NCBI GenBank assembly: GCA_028551475.1
Contig: CM052358.1
Location: 4,590,501 to 4,654,500 of the forward strand
Reading direction: 5' to 3'
Length of the DNA: 64,000 nucleotides
DNA from: Casuarina equisetifolia
Taxonomy: Eukaryota > Streptophyta > Magnoliopsida > Fagales > Casuarinaceae
Position numbers and translations under genes: made by a program. Numbering within the stretch: the stretch's first letter is position 1; each line of letters opens with the position of its first letter. This document shows positions 10,395 to 23,017 of this stretch, one piece after another. The notes under the pieces are model-generated. The model worked only from the letters and a program-made list of their open reading frames with translations, ran no database searches and was not told the origin of the DNA.

Positions 10395-13300
10395 GTTCTG
10401 TTGCCATAGATTGATGGCACAAAACGATTCTTTTGGATTCTGTTGTGAGATTTAAGCGTATTCTTGGTGTTTTTGTGTATATGGATGGAGCGATTCTTTT
10501 TTTCTTCAGTTTGTATTGGATAAACCCATTTACCGTAGTCTTGTGAACACGTATTTGATAAAATGATTCAGCTTTTTAATTTCTGTTCAGCAGCAAGTGT
10601 ACGTTTTTGTACTGATATGACAAGCAATTATTGGAGATGGGTAATAATTTACTGTGATTAACTATCTAGTTGCACAAGACTTGTTCTCGGAGCCTCTTCT
10701 CTATTCTTTCTCGACCAATATCTACCCCTCTCGTATGGGCTTCCATAGGCAAAGGAGCAAGTTCTTTTCTGAACTTTTCTCATCTTCTTTTGTTAACCTC
10801 TTATTCTGCTAATTTCTGGTTAATTTGATACGTAGGGCTACTTGTTCTTCCATAAATCATGTGGTTTTATTGGCAAGCATCCAGCTCAGTTGGTAATTGA
10901 TGCTGCTTAGATACACATCCCCTTTCCTCTTTACCTACCAAAAATGGTTTTTTTCTGAAGCAGATTGTCTGAACTTTCAAATTTTCGTCTGGTTTTGCGC
11001 CTTCTTGTCAACAAACGTACTGAACAATGACCAGGAGATATTCCATGTGTTTAAGGGGGAAAACGTCACTTGCAAATTTAATTTGTATGCTTTGTGTACT
11101 GTAGTATCTTGTTTCTCAACTTTATATGATGAGAAACTTTTCAAGCAACAAGAAATTATAACTTGGCTAGTAAAAAGATTCTTTAATGGTCTTTTCAAAC
11201 AACGGTTTGTGATGGCCTTTTCCCTTGGCTTTTAGTTATATTCTAAGGATTAAAATTCCAACTATGATTTTTTTCTCATTTTTCTAGGATCTTAAGATTA
11301 ATTAAAACAGTTTAGTATATGCTAATTAAGATATTAAGATCTTGATTTTTTAAACTCTTCTTTTAGTAGTTGTATTTTGTAAGAGAAATTTCGACTCCGC
11401 AACTACTCTTCCTTCATACGGTAACAAAAAAAAAATTGCTCTTTTAAGTTTTGTTTCACTGAGACAGAGTATGACAGCTAAGATTCATGGTGCATTTTTT
11501 AGATCCTCAAGCACACCTTATTTTAAAGTAACTCGGCTCTTGTTGATTGTGGGGTAAGTACACCTACCCACTTAATGGTTTATAAAGAAACATGTCCTTT
11601 CAATGTTCATTTTTACATTGTTTATGTTACACATTTCAACCATTAAGTTTAATTATAGACTTTAAAGCTTGTCTTATCACTCTTTTCTTTTCTTTTTCTC
11701 TTTTAGGATAGTGCCACCAACTTGTGCTTCTGTAAGCCTAAGTCCAGTACAAGTTCCTATAAGTCCATAATGACCACACCACTTTGCTGCGAATGACCCT
11801 ATGGCCCACTCTATGTGGTTATCTAACTTAATTCAAGTGGCTCTTTCCATAAGTCACTTCCTCTATGGTTAAACTTATGATGTGGGCTTGATTATATTCC
11901 AATTGTTATGTGTTTCAAACATTGAGTTAAATGATTTAAGTCTAAAGGTTAGTTTTGACTTTTTTTTTTTAATATAATCACCTAACAGTTTATATTTTAT
12001 AATTTTTTATATTTACTCCCTTTGTTTTCTCAAAGATCCTTAGCAAATTTCTATCATTTACTAGCATTATTTCTCTTATATTTTCTTTGGTGAGTGAGTT
12101 GGCAAATTGCACAAAACATGGGTGGATGAAACTTCCATTATTTTATATTGTGATCAGTTGAAAACTTGAGAAGACAATTCAATATCTAACATTGTATTTG
12201 TTGTTATTGGCTCTTAATACAAGCTTCTTTCTATTGGTTTTCCCTTCCTAAGGAAAACAATACAAGCTTTTGACCCAATAGAACAATGTCAAGAATCACT
12301 GATTTCTCCAATTCTAGCTTTGATAATTGGGAATATTATGTCGAGATATGCGCACATTTTTTGGTATCAACAATTTGAGATTCTAATCTCAATATCTGCC
12401 ACCTACTTTTTCATAATTAATTTATTTCGAGAGGGATTTAAGATTCTTCAAATGACTAAAACCTCAGAAAATGACCATTTAGAGGGTGCATTGTTAAGAA
12501 GAATCATCAAATAAGCATACAATCAGAAAATATACTCATCTTACAAGCGACTACAGGAGTAAACGAAGGTCCAAATAGCGTTGCCACTGCCTAGCTCCTC
12601 CCTTTATCATAGTACTGCTACTTAAATCTGATTACAATACTCAAACTTGTTCATTGACATTCAAGCGAAGTCACAATTCCGCCTATTAGATTTAGAATTC
12701 GAACATCCTATTCATGATGTGAAACGCATTAGTAGTGGGATGAGTTGCCAACTATTGAGCAGGCGTCTTCATATCGGATTTGTTTCTTCAAAAAAAGAAA
12801 AAAAGAAAAAAAGAAAAAGAAAGAAATAGTGCATGTTGTTGTTGTGTGAACCAAACATCATGGAATTAGATGCAACCGTCCTAAAATAGTAAACTTTTCA
12901 ACTAGTAATCCTTAATCATACAAAACTAAGGTTGTAAAGTTGTTCCTAACTAGAAGTTAATCATAATGGATGAACATTTGGACAAAAGTTGTACATGATT
13001 AAAAAAATGATCTCTAAGCATTGTTTAGTCTTCATAACTTGAGAGCTAATTTTTGAATTAAAATTTTGGACCTTATAATGTGTTATCAAAGCCTAAGATG
13101 ATTTTCTTTTAACTCTCGTTTAATTTCAAGTTTATTAAATTGTTTGGTGTATGACAACATTCAGTTCATCTTACTTAACCTTAAATTTCAAAAAATAACA
13201 GGTGTACAAAGAGTGTTGAGAATAAAAGTTTTACATATGAAAAAATAATTCTTAGGTATTGTATAAATGTAAAAATTATTCCAATAACTTATAAGTTAGC

Positions 13301-14659
13301 ATTTGAATTAAACTATTCTAATACATTAAACAATACCTCATGAACTACATAAAAATGACTAGAGATCGGGAAGGATGGTTTTCTTCTAGTCATATATAGA
13401 TGGATTCATCTTGAATCAAGTGCACAAAGGTGGTTTTTGTTACTATTAACTTTTTTACTCCACGAACAATGATGGGTTTATCTAATTGACCAACTCGGTG
13501 CTTATCACGGATTTGCTCTAAACACTCTGAACGGATAACCGTAGCTGAGTATTATAAACTAAATATTGAACAACTGTCAGCCAAATTTCTCAGAACTTAT
13601 GATAAAGTTCGACCCTCAAAGCCTGTTTCTTAGTAACAAAATAATACTACCATAACCAAAAGTATGCATTGAGGATTCATTGAAACTCATGTGAACCCAT
13701 ATAAAATAATGTTGTTTTGAGAGGGCCCACGAGGTTAATCCTAGCTTTTGACCCTGCTGTAATGACTTAAACTCATCTTGAACAGTAAAAAGTGTACTTA
13801 ACCTTTCATGTAATAGAAAGTTAGAACGAGGTTCCTGGTAAGCAAGTAACATCTCCTTTCCAATGACCCAAACAAATTCTGAGAGATAATATGCGTAAAT
13901 TGTCGAAGGCTTGACTCTACCATACTCTTAAGGAACAACAAGTGTTTCATGTTCTACTGATCTTCGACCACAGAAAAAAGGTGATGGCATTTTGCAGCCC
14001 GTGCCTGTTTTGTGTGAACGTCCACATGCAGATCACAGTTGGTGCCTTTTGCGTGTATACGACGAGGCAGGGGCAGAGCAAGCAATGCTATACTGTATGG
14101 CATGCTGTCTAAGTAAGTTGGCCGTGCGAAAAAGGTGGTGATGTATTTGATGATGCAGGACCGGTGGCCAAGCCTCCCATAAAGCCTTTCTTCTCCTCTT
14201 TCACATCCCCTGCTTCCCGATGTCCTTGCCTCGGTTCACCCATTAAAGAGTTGAAATTAGAGAACATTGAATCAAACATATCTAACTTTCAACAACCAAA
14301 AAGTATAACTTTAAGACGAAAATTTTCACAAAACTGGTTTTCCAAGGAAAACATTTCTAAAACGATAAGCCATGATCAATTATAATTGATACGTGTCATT
14401 ACATTACCCTAGTTAATGTCGCATAGTTAAGTCAAATGAAGCTGGGCTGCAGAACAGGGGCAAATGGTGTTCCCTTGCTTCATTGACTCTTGAGCTGCCT
14501 TGAGATGGTAGAATATATCCAATCCTGGCTTCCAAAAGACAGCACTTGTATTTTAAAATAAGTATGTGTAAGATTTTCCAAGCTATATTAACCTCTATCC
14601 GTCATCCCTCAAAGATCCACACCCCCCAACCAAAATAAAAAACAGACGCTGAATTTGCT
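10395..14659. other. Long AT-rich intergenic region
   Basis: The first few hundred bases are the 3' flank of the small membrane-protein gene. The rest is AT-rich with T and A tracts, including an A-rich (AAAAG)-like run at about 12789-12828. Open frames such as 10897-11235, 12320-12514 and 14164-14385 have no recognisable domains. The last 200 bases are the promoter side of the VQ gene. Confidence 0.5.
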
Positions 14660-15076
14660 ATGAGAGAGATGGTGAAGCCACATTCATGCAAACCAGCTTC
14701 AGCTTCTTCTGAACTTCCCATGCGCAAGGATCCGCAAGTTACATCAAAGCCCAAGCCAAAGATTCGCATAGTTCACGTATATGCACCAGAAATCATAAAG
14801 ACTGATGCTGCAAATTTTCGAGAGCTTGTTCAGAGACTCACGGGGAAACCTGCAGAGACAAAGGGCAATGGGAACAAAACAACGACTCCGCCAAGCAAAA
14901 ACATAATGGGCACTGACATGGAAACTCATAGTGAGTTTGCCAATTTTCAAAATGGAATGAGAATAGAGGAACAAGACGGAGAGCTATGGAGAAACGAAAA
15001 ATTAAGTGGCTTCTTCGATGAGTTCTCCGACTTGGACGGTTTCATTGAAGAGTTGAGTGAGTTGCCTGTTCATTGA
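14660..15076 (+). CDS. VQ motif-containing protein (138 aa)
   Basis: Plant transcriptional cofactor family; VQ proteins typically bind WRKY transcription factors and modulate defence and development. The diagnostic motif FxxxVQxLTG is present at residues 53-62 (FRELVQRLTG), preceded by KPKIRIVHVYAPEIIKTD, a segment conserved in one VQ subgroup. The N-terminus is basic and Ser-rich. The C-terminus is acidic, ending in two DE/GF-type patches (GFFDEFSDLDGFIEELSELP) that look like an activation or docking surface. Intronless, as usual for most angiosperm VQ genes, and of typical size. The ATG at 14660 is the first of two close in-frame starts (the other is 14669); either would leave the motif intact. 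Nuclear, possibly plastid for some family members. Which Arabidopsis VQ protein is orthologous is not clear to me. Confidence 0.93.
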   Translation: MREMVKPHSCKPASASSELPMRKDPQVTSKPKPKIRIVHVYAPEIIKTDAANFRELVQRLTGKPAETKGNGNKTTTPPSKNIMGTDMETHSEFANFQNGMRIEEQDGELWRNEKLSGFFDEFSDLDGFIEELSELPVH

Positions 15077-15488
15077 GATTTCGTCGCATGCATTTGCTCT
15101 GTTTGGATGGGGACTCTAGACACCTATTAAGGCATTGCCTCTGTTAAGGAATTCCAGCAAACCTCTTTTCTTTGTTTGCCTAGTCCTCTTTCCTGTAAAA
15201 TATAGTAAAAGCATGTTCTAAGTTTTGCTGATCTATCACAAGCTTTGTTAACTCATTTCTCCATCTCTCTGCTTTTTAGCTTCTATTTATTTCGTTCCGA
15301 CATGCTCTCTCTCCCACTTACATACTATCACAACCAAGATAACTCTGGTAAATGCATCAACAAATGTCTAATAATCTCTTGTTATTTGCATACATATAAT
15401 TTTCTTATTTCTTCATATTTAATAGTTACAAACTAACCTCCTCAAGTTTCCTCGTCCCACAAATTCTAAAACAACGTATGCATTCCTC
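15077..15488. other. 3' flank of the VQ gene
   Basis: AT-rich sequence holding the VQ gene 3' untranslated region. Nothing else is supported. Confidence 0.5.
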
Positions 15489-16135
15489 TCAGAAACTGTA
15501 AACGGGCAGAGTCTCGGATTCAAGCATCTTAATGAAGTTGTTTATGCCTGGCGCTTTGGTCCAAATATCATGAAACAAAGCTGAAGGAAAGCATGGTAAG
15601 TATCCCCATGAATCTCCTTTACAGGTATAAAGATTCCGTGTAGGTAGTTTCAAGAGCAAAGAGGCAATCCCAGAAACCTCAACGGGAGATTGAAGGACAT
15701 GCCCTACTCTTTTGCAGTGCCTAGATTCATCCGAACCAAATTATTGAAAATTACATGCTTGACAAACGATTCCAAGAGCTCTTGGCCGCTGGGCATTACT
15801 GTAGGCAGAAAAGTGACACACTAGATACTTCTTTGTCAATCTCTGGTGAACGTAAGTTCCACCAACCTATAAGGCTCTAAAGATATTCAAGAGAAAGTTA
15901 AAAAGAATCGATGATCTGGACTACTTTGGGCCCTTTTCTTGCTTCAATGAACTTGCAACCTTTTGTGTCTTTCGAAGAAAAGGGACAAGAACTTATAACG
16001 GAGGCGTGTGACATGCGTGTAATCACAAATGACCGGATGTTTTCTATCACTAAATTCTGTCGCATACGTCAGGTCGATTCGACAACAAGGGTATGGAAGA
16101 TTGGTCTACGCCAGTTCAATGCACTGAATAGAACA
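15489..16135 (-). pseudogene. Unidentified coding relic (minus strand)
   Basis: On the minus strand, a frame that ends with TGA at 15489-15491 reads as convincing protein for about 80 codons back from the stop (ending NNFIKMLESETLPVYSF, with CKGDSWGYLPCFPS further up). It continues upstream past an in-frame TAA into another protein-like stretch (VGGTYVHQRLTKKYLV, RPRALGIVCQAC) starting near 15866. A second frame at about 15900-16130 also looks coding (NWRRPIFHTLVVES; later GCKFIEARKGPKVVQII) and carries one stop. Composition, Trp/Cys content and frame continuity differ from the surrounding AT-rich DNA. I do not recognise the family and cannot name a function. Because of internal stops and frame changes I call it a relic; an intron-split gene is a weaker alternative. 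It lies just beyond the 3' end of CNX2, on the same strand. Confidence 0.5.
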
Positions 16136-16555
16136 CGATAATCACGCATCTTTTATTGATTACTTAATAACAATAGTACAGAGAGTTAAGCTTTTCTAGA
16201 AATTTCCTTGTTACAACAAACGCAAAAGCATAAAGATTACAGGGGATAGATTTGTGATACTTTTGACAGTAATTTAGAAGCAACTGAAGGAAAGTGAGAA
16301 TTCTTTATTAGGAAGCTCTGATCTTGCTTTGCTATAGTGGGGTGGTATCAACCATTGGCCAAGCTATTCTTCATGCTCTCTCTGAGAAGATCGCCAAATA
16401 AAAGAATGAAGTCTCGTATCCAAGCAAGTTAACACCATAGAAACCTGAAATGGATACTCATTAAAAGCCCTGGTATGAAAACTAGATGCCATCAAAAGTA
16501 CATAAAGGTCAAAGTAATGATATTTTCTCTGAAATGGGAATACCAGATATTTACC

Positions 16556-19500
16556 TTAGCCACCGATATGGATCATAGGCCTATTGGCTGTCTTTGCGAT
16601 GTCAAACATTCCAGCATGTGAAGCTTTCTTCCTCTTCACCTGAGGCAGAAGAGGATTAATTCGTAAGTCTACAGGACAATGATCCCGTAAGGAAAGCTTA
16701 ATACCCAAAGCGAGTTCAGTGACGTACTCTCGACCATACGGCCAACTAGTGTGGTCCATTATTTCATCATTTGCTATTATTCTAGACAGCATGATTGCTG
16801 TTCATTTGCATCACTGTTAATTTTCCAACACTAGACACATTATCATTCTACATTCTAGAGAACCATAAATAGTAAAGAATAGTCCAACGCACTTATTATG
16901 GGAAATGGAGATTAATGGTTCCAAAAAATTCTCCAGATGAGGATAACACATGACTGTTTCCTCAAGTGTCCATAATTTTTTAGAAGCTCTTCTACAAGTC
17001 GTAGCAATGTACCCATTTACTCAACATCACAAATGATCTACCAGAAATTAAGTTAATAACCTATAGCACTGCATCTAGTATCACTAAGAACATGAAACAC
17101 AAACTAATTGAACATTTAATGGTTGTGTCTGTTTAAGAACTTGAGAGTACTAAAAAATGCATACCGCAGCCCCAATTATTTCCTTAAGCTGATCATCATC
17201 AGCACCGTGACGAATTGGATCTTTTAAACTAACCTGCAATTGGAAAACCATAATGAGGATAATAAGAAAGCCGCATTTCCAAATTTTGTTGCAAGAAAAT
17301 CGAGCAAATCTTTTGGTAGGGGGACAAGAAGGTTTTCACTTAATTATTAGCGCACCTAGTAGCTCAGTTGAACATGTAGCCTCAACTATCTCACCACTTC
17401 AAGTTCGTGGAGATAGGAAGAAGTACAGGGGAATGTTGAACATTCTAATAGGGGAAAAAAATAACATTAAGCTCAACTCTTACCTTAATCAGAAGTTGAT
17501 CATATACCAACTTATCACTTTGTGCAGTAAGGTATCACAAAATATAACTGATAAGGAATAAAACATTTCTTATAGTAAAGATACAATGGTCTCTAACATC
17601 CTGCCAGAATAAGAATTCAAGGATTCATAAGAGTAGTTATAGAATGACTGAAAAATCTATCATGACTCATTTTTACATCCACTTAATCCAAAGCCTCCCC
17701 CTCCCCCCTTCAGTCCTCCCTTTTCTCTCCGAAAATAGACAATTTTAGGAGTACTGTGACTACGTAAGGTGTATAACGTCATACATAGCACTAAGAACAT
17801 TAAGGAAAATGGTTTGCCAAAAGATAGGAGCTCAACAAAAGATAAATGAACTCAAAGTATCACCATTTTGCAAACAACAATTCCCTCTTCTGAAATAAGG
17901 GGGTGGGGGGTGGGGGGTGGGCAGGCTAGGAGTCAGTTCAGAGAGCATTAGCAACAGCAATGAAACACTAATACTAAATCCATGTCACATGGCACTATAT
18001 ACTGAAAGTATGACAATCCAGAAGAAAACTCACCTCTGAAGGACCAAATAAGCAAACTTTGAAGTTTCCATCGGCTAAAAGTCGTAATCTATTGCATCCA
18101 GCACAAAAATGCTCAGTCATTGATGTTATAAAAGAAACAGTACCACAATGCCCATCTAGCCGAAAATTCTTTGCTGTGTCCGAAGGATGATCCTGAAGTC
18201 TCTTCAGGGCTGCAAACTTTTTTACCTGTTCAGTTAATAATGAGGTGCTTAGGGTGTTCATAAATAAACATTCAGAACTTTTTTAAGTGGGTCACCTGGC
18301 AGGGTTCTACCTTACCACTGTATCCAACATCTCTGAGTAAGGCACAAGCTTCTTGACATTCCAGACATTCCCATCAAAAGGCATGAACTCGATGAATCTA
18401 ATATTAATTGGCTTTTCACGTGTCAAGTTTACGAAATCACAAATCTCATCATCATTGAAACCACGCATTACAACACAATTCACCTGAATAACAACCCTTT
18501 ATCATCAGAAACCTTGAATAAGAACTAAGAGCAATGAGCAAAAGGCAGATGTATAAGCTTGATCCTCAAACTAGCACTTGTAATTTCATCCCTAGAAATA
18601 TTATGTTAATTTCGTCCCCATGTTTCTCTAGGATGTGCCATCTTAGTCTCCTGGCACTACAAAATCATATTACAGGGTGGAATGAGCAGACAACCATCAT
18701 TTTCGAATGAACTGAAGCATAGTGTATTTGACCTTGTCAGCCAAGTGTAAACAATAAAAGCGCAAAGTTGAGAAAATATAAGCGCAAGGTTGAGAGGATG
18801 AAACACACCTTCACAGGATCGTATCCAAGTTCTAAAGCGGTATTAATTGATTCCATAACCCTTTCGTGCCCTTTGCGTCGGGTCAAAAATTCAAACTTTG
18901 CTGGGACCAACGTGTCTAAACTGATATTCACAGAAGTGAGCCCACATTCCTTCAGCCTCGGAAGTTTTCTTGAGAGAGTAATCCCATTGGTAGTCATGGC
19001 CAGACTTTTTAGTCCCTTCAAGTTAGATAACTGTAGACATATTTCTTCGATATCCTTCCTGACAGTTGGCTCCCCGCCAGTCAAACGAATTTTCTCCACT
19101 CCAGAACTCACGAACAGGCTTGCCAGTCGAACAATCTCATTCTGTGAGAGCAGTTGAGGGCTAGGAGTGAGTTCCACCCCCTCTGCTGGCATACAATACT
19201 GACATCTCAGATTGCAGCGTTCTGTCAAGGAGATCCTCAGGTAAGTGTGCAGCCTCCCAAATGAATCAACTAACATATCTGAAGCAGGATTATTTTTCGG
19301 AGTATTATCTGGTAGTGAAGCACAAGAAGTGGCATACATCTTCCGCAAGAATCCATTCAGATAACCACCAACTAAACCTCCACTAACACTGTCCCCGGAT
19401 GCAGAACATGATCCAACCTCGCAATTCACCTGATTATAAAGTGCTGGCACTGTTAGCCTTTAGCAGCACTGGCCCCAAGTACAAAACGCAATCAAGTGAC

Positions 19501-19873
19501 AGGAGAAGAAATAATCAACTTTAACTCACTATGAAAACAAAAACCATTTCTCAAATAGATATAGAAAATAAGATAAAAAAAAATAAAAAAAAATATTTGC
19601 CTGATTACTTGGGTATATCTATAATATCAGAAATTTTTGGACTCGCGACATATGCAACAGAATCAAACTTGGTTCACACCTGCAAACCACAGTTTCCATA
19701 TCTCTTCTATCCTGAATATTAAAGTAGGAATTAAAAATAACCCAAACACAGTACAAGACAGCGTCGACATCGGAGAGTTCAGATAAAAGAGAAGGCAGAC
19801 GTACCGGGGAGCAAGCGTCGAATTTAGTGAAACCCACACGCCAATCAGTAAGTTTGGGTACGTAACGCCTCAT
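16556..19873 (-). CDS. CNX2: GTP 3',8-cyclase, molybdenum cofactor biosynthesis, mitochondrial (MoaA-type radical SAM)
   Basis: Converts GTP to (8S)-3',8-cyclo-7,8-dihydroguanosine 5'-triphosphate, the first step of Mo-cofactor synthesis, in mitochondria. Coding exons on the minus strand: 19873-19805, 19429-18809, 18483-18316, 18225-18034, 17233-17165, 16639-16556. All have GT-AG junctions and every exon is a whole number of codons, giving 400 residues (Arabidopsis about 390). The radical-SAM cluster is Cys95, Cys99 and Cys102 (CNLRCQYC) and TGGEP follows. The second Fe-S cluster is Cys327, Cys330 and Cys344 ([18 protein letters not shown]). The C-terminus ends HIGG, as the family requires. 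The N-terminal 40-60 residues vary and act as a mitochondrial presequence. The start [11 protein letters not shown] matches the family's MRR start; an in-frame upstream ATG at 20074 would add 67 residues. Intact; no odd residues in the motifs. Confidence 0.97.
17694..17708 (-). other. G-rich tract in CNX2 intron 4 (sense strand)
   Basis: On the minus (CNX2 sense) strand this reads as runs of six, five and two G separated by A, so the pre-mRNA carries a G-rich element. It could contribute to a G-quadruplex with slipped runs. Confidence 0.4.
17899..17921 (+). other. Potential G-quadruplex in CNX2 intron 4 (antisense strand)
   Basis: Four G runs of 5, 6, 6 and 3 separated by single T residues. 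This fits the G3+N1-7 pattern for a very compact quadruplex. It lies on the strand opposite to CNX2 transcription, inside the intron between exons 4 and 5. Confidence 0.6.
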
Positions 19874-20074
19874 CTTGGCTCCTGAAGCCACAGAAACATT
19901 GTCAATAAATTTAACCAATGGAACGAACTTATAGCATTTTAGGGTTGTAGGATTTTTGGGTGGGAAAAGCAGAGGCGGGAGGTGAAGAAAGCAGAAAGCT
20001 GACCTCTCATTTCTTTGGCTTCTCTGCCGCCCTTCGAATGTCTGAAGGGTCATAGCAACGCGGGTGACTTTCAT

Positions 20075-22617
20075 TTATACGGCGTCGGCATACCACGTCC
20101 TGTTTTCTTGTTTGGTTTCGCCGACTGGACACCTATTTCTTGGTTTTCTCGTTTTAATCATTTGAGAAAATAGGTGGATCTGGCCAGTTACATGCAACGG
20201 GGCCCAAGTGGGCTAACATGAGTGTTCAGGGCAAAGTGATCGAGAGAGATGTAAGTGTTCGAAGTTATTAAATATTAAGGAATATGTTTTAACTAATGAC
20301 TCAAATTTTGACCTGGTAGGAAGACATACGATCCTAAAAATATGATCACATTTGTTATAATGAACACGATTATTTTTACTTCATAACTCTTTGATTCTTA
20401 AATTTTTGTGGGGATACAAGCCATCTTTTAACAACTATCACAAAATATATATTTGAATCAAATTGAAAATTATATTTACTAAAGTTTAAATTATAACTAC
20501 CATGAATGATTTTATGGATTCTAGGTTTTTTTTTTTTAATTGCTTAGATTTGAATAATAAGTATGTTAGTATTTAGCACTAACAATGACAACAAAAATAG
20601 TATAAATAAGTAAATCCAAATGTAAGTTGCAAGTATGTAAAATACACATTCAATACAATGTATATTAGAAGATTTAAACTTCTTTTGTTTAAATTTAACC
20701 ACAAGCTTTTTCATCTCAATTTTGGATGTATAGCATCTAACACCCTTTGCTTAGGGAGAGGTTATCTTGATAATAATAATAACTTTACATGAATAATGGA
20801 TTTTTGAATGTGATATAATTTAGACTATGAGATTATGTTAAAAGGCTTAAATCTTGTTTTAAAAATTAACTCAATAGTTTGAGAGAGAAAAAATATTTAA
20901 ATTAAACTTAACTATAAAATTTTTATTTTCTAGTGTGTGACTCATGACCTCCCACACCCCTTGCACACTAAGAGGTCATTTTGATAATAATGATACCATG
21001 ATAATAATGGGTTTGAAGTAAGGCCCAACATAGACTCGTTATGTTAAAATGTCTAAAACTCAATTCAAAAGCCAATTTAGCAATTTAATAAAACTTCTTT
21101 CATTTAAATTCAGTTACAAGTATTATTTTTTTTTGCATGAAACTTATAATCTCAACAGTGTACTTAATGTTATTTTGTGTAGCAAAGTGTGTGAACTCAA
21201 TAAAAAAGGGGAACACTTGAGTGACATGATCGGTTGTAAAAAGTTAAGATCTATTCTAAAAAAGTTTAAATTTCACTTCTTTTTTTATTTTTATTCCTCT
21301 TTTATTTTATAACTATCAACACAATCATCATTATTAAGAAGAAGTTTCATCATCGAAATGGTTTTAGTTGACACATGCAACCCACGAGACCTATTTCCCA
21401 TTTTATGCCCCAACCTCTTCAAAGTCAAATAATATCCCTACCACCACATTACAGTAAACGATAAGTACAAAGCAAGTAGTAAAAATGAACCCTTTTGGGG
21501 CAGATACAAGCCATGGGAAAGCGAATTGCTTATCTTTTGGTGGGAATGGGAATCAACCCTTTCTTCCCTAGCCATTAATGTAAAGTTAGTCAAAAAAGCA
21601 TGTCGGAGGATCAACTGCTACATAACACACTAAACAATAACATGTTTTAACCAAAGATTTGTCAATTATCTTTTTTTCTATTTTCCGATTTGGTGGGTAG
21701 CCATTGGTTAGGTGCAAGCACGCACACGTGGCTCTCCGGGACAGCCAGTCCCCCAAAAAATTTATTAGACAAGTCATTCTTAGAATAATGCTAGCCGTGG
21801 ATTCGTCCGGCTTTTCATTTATCGTTAGGGAAATAAAAGGTTTGAAATCATAGCAAAGTCAAGTTTCCACATTTGACTCGCAACTTGGTCGCCGCTCACG
21901 TTCGGGTACTTTTCTTTCAGCCGCAAGTGCGGAATATGTCGTCCTCGGGGATTATACCCTTCTATTCCACTCGAATTACCGGGGTTGCCATTTAGCTTTT
22001 AGATTCGACAGGGTGGCTTCTTTTGTAACAACGTGAATGCTCTTATATATATGGTTCTATATATGACAAGCTAATATATTATTTACTTATTTGTTAGCAT
22101 GTAATTGACCTGCTTTTGATGTTTTTATTTGCATATCTTGTTTGGATTTGCTTCTTTACTATTTTTATCCAAATATTGGTAAGGATTTAGTGAGAACTCA
22201 ATACAAATAATAAGCCTTTTGAGATGTGGATGGTAAAAAATGTTTGTAAAACAAATATTTTGAGTTTAAATTTCTTAATTGCATTTTGGGTTCCTTCGTA
22301 ACTCAAAGACAAAAAGTTAAAGAATTCTTAACTTGCAAATCTACTAGGTCAGGGTTTAACACTTTTTCGTATTATTAAGAAAAAATAAATACTGAATATG
22401 AAAATTAATTATAAGAGATTGTATAATCACAATCAATTTAATATTATTGATCTAACGAAAACAAAAACTACGGGAAGTGGCACGGAATAAATACCCGGTG
22501 GAAGGATGCTATCCATATGCACCAATAATCGAGGATGGCAACATAGATATAAACAGCAAAACTATGGTGATTTATATACCGCTCGTTTCGGGTTCATATT
22601 TTTGTTCCTCTCAACGA
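20075..22617. other. Divergent intergenic region between CNX2 and citrate synthase
   Basis: This is the shared upstream region of CNX2 (minus) and citrate synthase (plus). The middle, about 20260-21320, is very AT-rich and contains diverged repeats. No conserved reading frame is seen. Confidence 0.55.
20735..21150 (+). repeat. Two diverged tandem copies of an AT-rich repeat
   Basis: The block beginning ACACCCTTTGC near 20741, followed by GAGGTTATCTTGATAATAAT, reappears near 20956 as CACCCCTTGC and GAGGTCATTTTGATAATAAT. Shared downstream pieces are ATAATGG, GTTATGTTAAAA and AACTCAATT. The period is about 214 bases. The copies differ at many positions, so the duplication is old or the unit belongs to a dispersed family. 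Confidence 0.55.
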
Positions 22618-22624
22618 TATATAA
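22618..22624 (+). promoter_or_regulatory. TATA box of the citrate synthase gene
   Basis: TATATAA about 400 bases before the ATG. The leader probably contains an intron ending at the AG before 23004 (GGTGCAG then ATTAGCACAGAGCA and ATG), which accounts for the distance. Confidence 0.55.
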
Positions 22625-23017
22625 GGTCTCTGTCCCGTGAGACAGCTTGTTCTCTTCGTGGGCTACTCTGACTTGTTGGTGATCGGTTCGTTTCCGTTCT
22701 CCGATTCTCTAGTTTGTTCTTCTTTGCAAATCCTCGACCATTTCTATATTTTCGCTGCGTGCTTGGATTTTTTTTTTCCTTGGGAAATTGCTTGTATGTG
22801 ATTTCATTATACCCCTAATAATCTTTAACATACGCTCACTGATTAGTATGTAAACGCCTTTGATCGCAAATGCTCCCTCGAAGCCCCGAAATTCTCCTCG
22901 ATCTTTATTTCTGAAGTTATTAGTGTTGGTTATCCGTTTCATTTTCTTGGTAATGAAAATGTTGTTGCTTGTTAAGTCGATCCTTTGAATCCATTTGGTG
23001 CAGATTAGCACAGAGCA

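Noticed and set aside
12290-12510. Possible Gag-like scrap of a Copia-type LTR element (FDNWEYYVEI-like reading)
   Set aside because: Only a few residues resemble the family. No LTRs, primer site, protease, integrase or reverse transcriptase are found nearby, so I do not call a fossil element.
18768-19157. 129-codon plus-strand open frame
   Set aside because: Antisense to CNX2 exon 2, whose minus-strand reading contains the radical-SAM domain.
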